Source: Planctomycetota bacterium
GTDB taxonomy: Bacteria; Planctomycetota; Phycisphaerae; Phycisphaerales; SM1A02
Length of the DNA stretch: 64,000 nt
Reading direction: 5' to 3'
Assembly: GCA_003671075.1 (NCBI GenBank)
Contig: QWPT01000003.1
Coordinates: forward strand, 1 to 64,000
Shown: piece by piece, positions 57,832-64,000 of the stretch
Layout: every line of letters starts with the position of its first letter
Position numbering within the stretch: the first letter of the stretch is position 1
Program-made: the position numbers and the translations under genes
Notes under the pieces: model-generated
What the model was told of the DNA's origin: nothing
Seen by the model: only the letters and a program-made list of their open reading frames with translations
Database searches by the model: none

Positions 57832-59853
57832 ATGGCTGCGGCACCAGGCGACACCGCCGAACTCCAGAATGACCGCGGGGTGTTCCGTGCCGAGTACGAG
57901 CGTGAGCTTGGACAGTGGTTGCGCCGACGCCTCGGGTGGCTGTGCATTGCCTACGCGGTGTTCCAGATCCTCTCGACCACAGCGCTGATCTTGACCTCAA
58001 CGCGGTCTGGGCCATTCGCCAGGCCATCGCAGCCGCAGGTGCTCACGCCCATCGAGATACGCGCCGACCGCGCAGAGAAGCGCGCCGATGCGGGGCTGCC
58101 GCCCAAGCCCGGTGATGCGCGCGCGATCGAGGTTGCCAAGGAACTCGAACAGCGTCGCGCTGAGCGCGAACGCGGCGCTGAGGCGGTCGTCTCGACGCTC
58201 GATGCTTTCAGCGAGATCGCCAAGGGAATCTCGCGCGAAGTGCGCGATGTAGCGACAGAATCGAAATCCGCGCGCGAGCCAGGTGGCGGCCTCGCAGGCG
58301 CGCCCGCTGTCGGACGCATGGCCGATCGATGGTGGGAAGAAACCAACGCGCCCGTCGCCACTGCTGCCGACGCACCTGCTTCAGCCCGCAGCGCTTCGGC
58401 TCGAGCAACTTCGACACCCGCGCCAACGGCGAACAAAGAAATCGCCATCAGCAAACCAGCTGATGTCGGCGATCAAATGGGCCTGCGCGCCGATGGGACC
58501 GCCGCGTCCGCGACCGCGCTCGGAAGCGCGCTCGATGCCGCGCTCGCAACCGCTGGCGAGTCCGAGTCGATCGATGTGCCTCGAATCCCCTGGTGGATCT
58601 GGGCGATTCTCACGCTGCCCATTCTCGGAGTGGTCGCGTGGTACGGACTCGCGGTTCGCCCGCGGCTCTACACGCGCGCCGAACTGGTGACCGCCGCGTC
58701 GCGCATGATCCTCACGCTCGGGCTGCTCAACTTCACCTTCGAAAGCGCGTTGCTGCTGTCCAATCCCGACGCGACGGTCACACCGCTGCTCTCGATCTTC
58801 TTCTGGCACTTCACCGCGTCGATGTTCCTGCCGTGGAATTGGCGCGAATCGCTGCGTCCGATCGTGCCCGTTTTCCTCTGCTGGGTGCTGCTACAAGCGG
58901 GTCTTGCCGCAACGGATGGATCTTGGCTTCAGTTCCTGCTCACGGTTGCGTTCGCGCCGTTGGCGTTTGTGCCCGCCCTGCTGCTGTGCTACGTGCGACT
59001 GCGTTGGCACCAGAACCGCTTCAAATCCGGCTTCGTCGGCCGCCGTTTCCTGCAGATGCGCCGCGAGTTCCTGCAGGCACGCGCGGTACACGAGTCGCTC
59101 TTCCCCAAGCCGCTCGACTCTGGTTGGATGCGCTTTGACTTCGGCTACCGACCAGCGGCCGACATCGGCGGCGACTTCATTCATGTGTGGATCGACGAAC
59201 GGGAGCGATTTCACCTTGCGCTGATCGATGTGACTGGCCACGGTCTGGCGAGCGCGATGAGCGTTGCCCGCATCCACGGCGAAATCGAGCGTCTGCGCGA
59301 CGAGTATCCCGAAGAGGGACCCGCCAAGATTTTGCTTCGGCTGAACCGCTACTTTCACCGCCTATTGGCGCGGCACACTTTGTTTGCCACTGGCGTGCTG
59401 CTGATGATCGATCCGCACAGCGGCGAACTGCGCTACGCCAGCGCTGGACATCCGCCCGTCTTCATTCGCACGCGCGAACGCGTTGTCGAACTTCCTTCGA
59501 CCACACTCCTGCTCGGAGCGGTGGATGATTCGATGTTTGGCGAGGAAGAAGTCACGATCAAGCTCGAGGAGGGCGACACCATCGTGCTCTTCACCGATGG
59601 CGCGTACGACGCACGCAGTCCGCGCGGCGAGCGCTTCGGGCTCGATCGCCTGCGCGAGATCATGCAACGACCCACCGCTCCGCCGCGATGGACGCAGTAC
59701 CTCATGCGCTTGGTCGAGACATTCGAGGCGGGCATGCCTGAGGACGACCTACTAGTTGCGGAGATTCACTTTGTAAGCCGACGGTCGATTTCGTCGGTCA
59801 CGGGCGACGATATTCCCATGCCCGCGCAAGAGTACGCCGGAGCGCGCGCGTGA
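57832..59853 (+). CDS. Membrane-bound SpoIIE/RsbU-type serine phosphatase
   Basis: 673 aa. Helix near residues 37-57; long Ala-rich cytosolic or exported region (60-240); a membrane block of about six helices (245-390); then a PPM/SpoIIE phosphatase domain (about 415-640): FGYRPAADIGGDFIHVW (metal-binding Asp), ALIDVTGHGLASAMSVARIHGEI, ATGVLLMIDPHSGELRYASAGHPP, LLLGAVDD and DTIVLFTDGAYDARSPRGERFG (metal-binding Asp). Such enzymes dephosphorylate anti-sigma-factor antagonists in stress or partner-switch signalling; no partner genes are nearby. The stop overlaps ribD's GTG. Confidence 0.86.
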   Translation: MAAAPGDTAELQNDRGVFRAEYERELGQWLRRRLGWLCIAYAVFQILSTTALILTSTRSGPFARPSQPQVLTPIEIRADRAEKRADAGLPPKPGDARAIEVAKELEQRRAERERGAEAVVSTLDAFSEIAKGISREVRDVATESKSAREPGGGLAGAPAVGRMADRWWEETNAPVATAADAPASARSASARATSTPAPTANKEIAISKPADVGDQMGLRADGTAASATALGSALDAALATAGESESIDVPRIPWWIWAILTLPILGVVAWYGLAVRPRLYTRAELVTAASRMILTLGLLNFTFESALLLSNPDATVTPLLSIFFWHFTASMFLPWNWRESLRPIVPVFLCWVLLQAGLAATDGSWLQFLLTVAFAPLAFVPALLLCYVRLRWHQNRFKSGFVGRRFLQMRREFLQARAVHESLFPKPLDSGWMRFDFGYRPAADIGGDFIHVWIDERERFHLALIDVTGHGLASAMSVARIHGEIERLRDEYPEEGPAKILLRLNRYFHRLLARHTLFATGVLLMIDPHSGELRYASAGHPPVFIRTRERVVELPSTTLLLGAVDDSMFGEEEVTIKLEEGDTIVLFTDGAYDARSPRGERFGLDRLREIMQRPTAPPRWTQYLMRLVETFEAGMPEDDLLVAEIHFVSRRSISSVTGDDIPMPAQEYAGARA

Positions 59854-60938
59854 CCCCGGATCGCGTGCGCGCGCTGCTCGACCGTGCGGTGCGCATTGCC
59901 GCACGCGGACACGGCGGCGTCGAGCCAAATCCGATGGTCGGCTGCGTGATCGCCCACGACGACGCAACGCCGATCGCCGAGGGATTTCATCGCGTTTGCG
60001 GCGGACCACACGCTGAAGTCGACGCCTTGCGCGCTGCTGGTGCGCGCGCGCGCGGGGCCACCGCGATCGTGACTCTTGAGCCCTGCGCGCACCGAGGTCG
60101 GACCGGTCCGTGCGCCGATGCGCTGATCGAAGCGGGAATCGCACGCGTGTACTACGCGGTTGCGGATCCCAACCCAATTGCCGGCGGCGGCGCGCGAAAG
60201 CTCATCGACGCAGGGGTTCCAGCTGAGCTCATATTCCACGCGGGCGCGGACGAACTCGCGCGGCCGTTCATCAAGCGGATCACAACGAAACTCCCGTGGG
60301 TGAGTGCGAAGTGGGCGCAGTCGATCGACGGCGCCATCGCGCTTTCCAACGGAGATAGTAAGTGGATGTCGTGTGCGCGCAGTCGGGCAATGGTCCATCG
60401 CGAGCGCGGCCGCGTCGATGCGGTGCTGACTGGCATCGGCACCGTGGTCGAGGATGATCCGCAACTCACTCCGCGCGGCGTTCGGGTGCAGCGCCTGCCG
60501 CGACGAATCGTGTTTGACCCCGATGTCATGACGCCGGTCGAAGCGAAAATCCTCGAAGGCGACGCGCCAGCAACGCTGTTGGTGAGCAATGCGCTCGACG
60601 CTGCGGCGCAGCGACGCATGGCGCTGCTGCGCGGGCGTGGCGCGACATTTCTGCCGCTGGGCCCGAGGGATTCGCTGAAGGACGCGTTGGCTGCGCTCGC
60701 CGAGTCGGGCGTCGCAACCATCCTCGTCGAAGCTGGCGGCGGCTTGGTAGGACGACTTCTGCGCGAAGGATTGTTGGATGAAGCCTGGGTCTTCGTCGCG
60801 CCGCTGCTCGTTGGCGATGCGTCGGCCCAACGCGGAGCTCGCGGCATCGACCGCGATGTTCTCGCAGCGATTCCTCGCGCGCGTCTGCTGAGCGTTCGAC
60901 GCCGTGGCGCCGACGCGCTGCTCCACTATCGATTCTGA
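59850..60938 (+). CDS. ribD: Bifunctional riboflavin deaminase/reductase RibD
   Basis: 362 aa. The N-terminal cytidine-deaminase-type zinc domain has HAEVDALRA and PCAHRGRTGPCADALIEAG, with EPNPMVGCVI at the start. The C-terminal reductase domain has WAQSIDGAIAL, VLTGIGTVVEDDPQLTPRG (substrate/NADPH contact) and ILVEAGGGLVGRLLREGLLDEAWVFVAPLL. It catalyses the second and third steps of riboflavin synthesis. GTG start overlapping the phosphatase stop (GTGA). No FMN riboswitch precedes it, since the upstream DNA is coding. Other rib genes are not adjacent. Confidence 0.93.
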   Translation: MTPDRVRALLDRAVRIAARGHGGVEPNPMVGCVIAHDDATPIAEGFHRVCGGPHAEVDALRAAGARARGATAIVTLEPCAHRGRTGPCADALIEAGIARVYYAVADPNPIAGGGARKLIDAGVPAELIFHAGADELARPFIKRITTKLPWVSAKWAQSIDGAIALSNGDSKWMSCARSRAMVHRERGRVDAVLTGIGTVVEDDPQLTPRGVRVQRLPRRIVFDPDVMTPVEAKILEGDAPATLLVSNALDAAAQRRMALLRGRGATFLPLGPRDSLKDALAALAESGVATILVEAGGGLVGRLLREGLLDEAWVFVAPLLVGDASAQRGARGIDRDVLAAIPRARLLSVRRRGADALLHYRF

Positions 60939-60968
60939 TGGCGGGAAGATCTTCCCTCGTCAATGAGG

Positions 60969-61008
60969 GGTTTCGCGCGGTGTTTCGCGCGGTGTTTCGC
61001 GCGGGATT
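60969..61008. repeat. 12-bp tandem array between ribD and the DUF4340 gene
   Basis: GGTTTCGCGCGG, TGTTTCGCGCGG and TGTTTCGCGCGG, then a partial unit, in the convergent gap. Confidence 0.9.
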
Positions 61009-61010
61009 TC

Positions 61011-62426
61011 CTACTTAGCATGGAACCCGAGTTCCTCCGCCGTCAACGGAAGATCGATCGACCCATGCACGCGCAACACGCCGTCACCGTTTTCAAGCAG
61101 CGTCTTGGAATCTGCGCCACGGCGAGCGATGCGCACGGTGTCGAGCGGTTCACTGGCGAAGCCGAGGAAAGTCACGGTGGCAACCGAATCGCTGGCGGGA
61201 AACGCGGAGAGTTCGACGCTGGCCGCGCGAGTCTCGGTGAGCGCCTTCAACAAGCGGTCGGCGGCGTCGAGGTCGATGGTGCCGGCGATTGATGCGGGAC
61301 TTGTTGCGGGACTTGTCGCGGGATTCAAATCATGAGTAGCCACCGATGCCGTCCAACCGCTTGTCTCGCGACGCAGCGTGATGTGCTGCGCGCCGACGGC
61401 GATCTCGATGGCCGCGATGTCGCGCGGACGAATGGCGCTGGCGACGGCGTCGATGAGCCGCTCGACGCGCGGGAAGATCGGCGCGAGCACTGCGGCGGGC
61501 AAGCGGACGACGGTGCTCGTTCCATCGAGCATGCCGAAGCGGTCTTGTGCGCCGATCGAAACGGTGTCGCCGATCAGAAGTGTGCGCCGCGTGGAGCCTG
61601 AGTCGACCTCGAGCGTCGCCATTGCAGGCGAAAGGCCGTACGCCGCCAGTTCGGCGGGCTTGTCGGACACGAAGCCCGAACTCTTGGCGCGGCGCAACGC
61701 GTCGAACAACTCCTCAGCTTGCACGCGATCGACGCGGGTCTTGACCGGCGACTCGAGGCGAAAGACTTTCCCCTGCCGCGTGAGCACCAGTTCGTTTCCC
61801 GTGCTGCGAAACGCCACTCGATCTACATCCTTGAGATCGATGAACAGGTCGCGCCGACGGAACTCCTTGGGATCGCGACCGAGGGCAAACTCGTGCAGTT
61901 CGGAGTCCACGACTTGGTAGTGCGTGTCGTCGACCTTTCCATCCTGTGCTCCAACTCTGGCGTACGCGCGGCCCGCGAGGCTGCGACGACCGAGGTCGAT
62001 GGTCACGCTACGCGCCGCGGCGCCTGCAGCCGCCTGCTCCTTGAGCTCGATGCGTCCAGATGGAGGCGAGAGCCCCGCTTGCACGAGAGACTTCGCGCGC
62101 GCATCGCCATCGCTCGTCGAGAGATCGACGGTCCGGACCGAGACGGTCTTGAGCACGCGGCCGATGAGCTGTCGCATGCTCCAATTCTCGACGGCATGCA
62201 GGATCGGCGCGGTCTGCAACCACGAACCATCCTGACGCTCGAATCGATAGACCGTGCCATCGCGTTCAAGAACGATTTCGTTGACGCGGTCGGCGTCGAT
62301 GGCGTCGCTGGCAATCAGCGGCGCGCGGGTGGATGTCGCCAGCGCAGGTCCGTTGGCCATGCGCGATGTTGCAAACGCGAGCGCGAAAGCCAGGACGAAG
62401 GCGATGATGCCACGAAGCCAGTTCAT
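61011..62426 (-). CDS. DUF4340 domain protein, ABC-transport accessory
   Basis: 471 aa with one N-terminal helix (MNWLRGIIAFVLAFALAFATSRM) and an exported part made of two or more beta-rich DUF4340-type repeats: VNEIVLERDGTVYRFERQDGSWLQTAPI, DRVAFRSTGNELVLTRQGKVFRLESPV and AAIEIAVGAQHITLRRETSGWTASV. NPATSPATSPASIAG is a linker from in-frame 12-bp repeats. DUF4340 proteins are usually encoded next to a GldG-like protein and an ABC-2 exporter, as here with the overlapping upstream gene (ATGA). Exact role unknown. Confidence 0.75.
   Translation of the reverse strand: MNWLRGIIAFVLAFALAFATSRMANGPALATSTRAPLIASDAIDADRVNEIVLERDGTVYRFERQDGSWLQTAPILHAVENWSMRQLIGRVLKTVSVRTVDLSTSDGDARAKSLVQAGLSPPSGRIELKEQAAAGAAARSVTIDLGRRSLAGRAYARVGAQDGKVDDTHYQVVDSELHEFALGRDPKEFRRRDLFIDLKDVDRVAFRSTGNELVLTRQGKVFRLESPVKTRVDRVQAEELFDALRRAKSSGFVSDKPAELAAYGLSPAMATLEVDSGSTRRTLLIGDTVSIGAQDRFGMLDGTSTVVRLPAAVLAPIFPRVERLIDAVASAIRPRDIAAIEIAVGAQHITLRRETSGWTASVATHDLNPATSPATSPASIAGTIDLDAADRLLKALTETRAASVELSAFPASDSVATVTFLGFASEPLDTVRIARRGADSKTLLENGDGVLRVHGSIDLPLTAEELGFHAK
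61289..61324. repeat. 12-bp in-frame repeat (Ala-Thr-Ser-Pro) in the DUF4340 gene
   Basis: GCGGGACTTGTT, GCGGGACTTGTC and GCGGGATTC-type units code the repeated Pro-Ala-Thr-Ser linker. Confidence 0.8.
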
Positions 62427-64000
62427 CCGCGGCGCCTCCTGCGACTCACAAGAATTCCGCCCAGCGCAATTGGTCCAAGTGCCAACAGTCCGCCGAAACC
62501 GATGGCCCAGGTCCTCTGCGCGCTCACAGAGAGGTTCTCGATGCGCGCAACCTCACGGCCACTGAGCCCTGCATCGAGCAAGTCGGTTCGACCGGCGAGC
62601 CAGGAGACAGTCGCGAGCAGAAGTTCGCGGTTGCCGGGATTGACCAACGCGGTGCGGCCTCCGCCGAGACTGTCGGAAAGATCGGCGACGCTCGAAAGCA
62701 TCCATCCTCCGCTGGCGACCAGAGCCGCGCGCTGCGAACCACCAGAAACCTTGCGCTCGCCCAAGACGGCAACGGGGAACGCGGTCGTCAGTTCCTTCCC
62801 CGCGGGAACCTCGCGGATGCCGTCACCATCGCCGCGCCAATCGTCGGCGAGCCAACGACTCGGCGAGGGAGCGATCTCGACCACCGTTGAAACCGTAGCG
62901 CCCGACGGAAGCGGATCGGCGATGCGCACTCGCATGGCCTGATTGAACAGAATCGATCGACCTCGAAGTCGTGAGGCCAACGGCGAATCGGTAGGGACGC
63001 GCTCGATGAGCTGCCACGGACGCACTTCAGGAGTGCCGTCGTCCTTGGCAACGAGTTCGAGGAGAACCTTACTGGCTTCGGGTTCTAGCCCGAAAGGAGC
63101 GAGGATCTGTTGCCACGGGTCGGTCTGGCCGAGCACCGCCAACATGCTGCGACCAGCTGTCATCAACACCGGCTCACCATCGCTCACCAGACGCGCAGCT
63201 TCCTCGACGAGCAGTTTCTCTTCACGCGAGAGATCAAGCTGCGCGCGGCGCAACGCGGGAACAATGATGTAGACCTGCGTGCGAACCTTCGACTTCGTCG
63301 GCCGGTCGCCGCGTCCTGGCGTCCACTCCTCGACCATGAAGCCCGCGCTCTTCAGCGCGTCGGCGACCGAAGCGAGTTCGTTGTGATCTGCACGGGCGCG
63401 AAGAAGGGAGTCGCGTTCGCAATGCACAAAGATGACCTCGGGCATCGAACCGGAGGAAATGCTGCGGATCGCGCCCGAAAGCACTTCTTCACCACGGAAC
63501 CCCCAACTGTAGGAAACTCGGTCGGTGCCTTGCGCCGCTGCCAACCGCGGGAAGATTCTCCACGCGGGGACGACCGAAATCCGCCCGGCCCCCGCCACCA
63601 CCGCGGCCTCGCCATTGACAAGTTCGCGACCGAGTGCGTCGAGCTCCAGCGTGGGGAGCGCCTCAAGTTCCTGTCGCGACGCGAGCATCTTGGTGGCGAT
63701 CTCCTCATAGCGCGCGATCCGCGAGCTGGCGATATTGCGCACCGACTGCGCAAGTGCCGTCTGCCCGCGCCATTGAGCGAAGAGCGTCGCGGCGGAGGAA
63801 AGTTGATCGCCCCAAACGCGAAAGCCCTGCACGAGTGCCGAACGGGCACCCTCGATGTCGGGCAGCGGTCGAGTGACGCTCGTCTTAGAGAGTTCGACAA
63901 CCTGCCGCTTAAACTCCTCGCCATCAGTAGAGATCTGCGCGAACAACGCGGCGAGCTGCTCAAGCGTGCGGCGCACTGGACTCTCGGCGGCGAGTTGCTG
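62423..64000 (-). CDS. GldG-like ABC transporter auxiliary protein (5' end beyond the window)
   Basis: The frame is open to the window edge (QQLAAESPVRRTLEQL continues upstream of the GTG that the track uses), so the N-terminus is missing. About 525 residues are visible: a long helical part, a Rossmann-like exported domain typical of GldG/ABC_transp_aux proteins (PEVIFVHCERDSLLRARADHNELASVADALKSAGFMVEEW, VYIIVPALRRAQLDLSREEKLLVEEAARLVSDGEPVLMTAG), a final helix AIGFGGLLALGPIALGGILVSRRRRRG and a basic cytosolic end. It pairs with the overlapping DUF4340 gene; a permease and ATPase are expected upstream, outside the window. Confidence 0.72.
   Translation of the reverse strand, partial: QQLAAESPVRRTLEQLAALFAQISTDGEEFKRQVVELSKTSVTRPLPDIEGARSALVQGFRVWGDQLSSAATLFAQWRGQTALAQSVRNIASSRIARYEEIATKMLASRQELEALPTLELDALGRELVNGEAAVVAGAGRISVVPAWRIFPRLAAAQGTDRVSYSWGFRGEEVLSGAIRSISSGSMPEVIFVHCERDSLLRARADHNELASVADALKSAGFMVEEWTPGRGDRPTKSKVRTQVYIIVPALRRAQLDLSREEKLLVEEAARLVSDGEPVLMTAGRSMLAVLGQTDPWQQILAPFGLEPEASKVLLELVAKDDGTPEVRPWQLIERVPTDSPLASRLRGRSILFNQAMRVRIADPLPSGATVSTVVEIAPSPSRWLADDWRGDGDGIREVPAGKELTTAFPVAVLGERKVSGGSQRAALVASGGWMLSSVADLSDSLGGGRTALVNPGNRELLLATVSWLAGRTDLLDAGLSGREVARIENLSVSAQRTWAIGFGGLLALGPIALGGILVSRRRRRG

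Noticed and set aside
1-64000. Mobile element, prophage or genomic island
   Set aside because: No transposase, integrase, terminal inverted repeats or att-like duplication were seen; the tRNA-Ser gene shows no integrated element beside it in the visible part.

Overview
ORGANISM. GC-rich bacterial chromosome, most likely a planctomycete of the Phycisphaerae type (inference). Pointers are two exported proteins ending in dockerin-like repeats of the NAQDLSILLDAW kind with GACCLPDGSC Cys-rich repeats, a large membrane-anchored protein of a type I associate with planctomycetes, a trio of SPFH genes, a DUF4340/GldG-like ABC accessory pair and DUF502. No phage, plasmid, CRISPR or insertion sequence is visible. 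This reads as core chromosome made of short operons whose genes overlap by ATGA, GTGA or TTGA. LAYOUT. 1-4.4 kb: tRNA-Ser(CGA), an EamA transporter, two exported dockerin-like proteins, a CoaC-type decarboxylase and rpoZ. 4.5-7.6 kb: CLC channel, rnpA, yidD and a frameshifted, truncated ferredoxin-like remnant. 7.6-11.7 kb: lipoprotein-resB-ccsA (system II cytochrome c maturation). 11.7-24.8 kb: FAH hydrolase; an ABC exporter operon (ATPase, permease, 732-aa anchored protein); three SPFH genes; a divergent ABC-2 permease. 24.9-31.8 kb: two exported ClpP/SppA-fold proteins, a broken cca gene, plsC, cmk and a TIM-barrel protein. 31.9-44 kb: gcvH, LolD-like ATPase with FtsX permease, uvrB, uvrA, an ArsR-like regulator and a glycosyltransferase-methyltransferase fusion. 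44-48.6 kb: thioesterase, purN, TPR-peptidase-PDZ protein, DUF502, hpf, ptsN, ptsH. 48.6-64 kb: gpsA, P-type ATPase, class I aldolase, mnmA, RNase HII-like protein, fusA, SpoIIE-type phosphatase, ribD, and a DUF4340/GldG-like pair cut by the window edge. UNUSUAL SIGNALS. (1) About twenty short tandem arrays (units of 9-20 bp) sit at gene ends, at starts and in linkers. Several copy the host gene's stop codon. One has inserted a lysine/alanine repeat into UvrA, and two coincide with frameshifts. (2) The tRNA nucleotidyltransferase (cca) gene is split by an exact 97-bp tandem duplication; removing one copy restores a complete enzyme, although the tRNA in this window needs CCA addition. (3) A 31-bp repeat insertion frameshifts a ferredoxin-like gene remnant. 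(4) Many transcription units begin with a TANNNT box, often preceded by GC or CC, that would place the transcription start on or within 3 nt of the start codon, which suggests widespread leaderless mRNAs.
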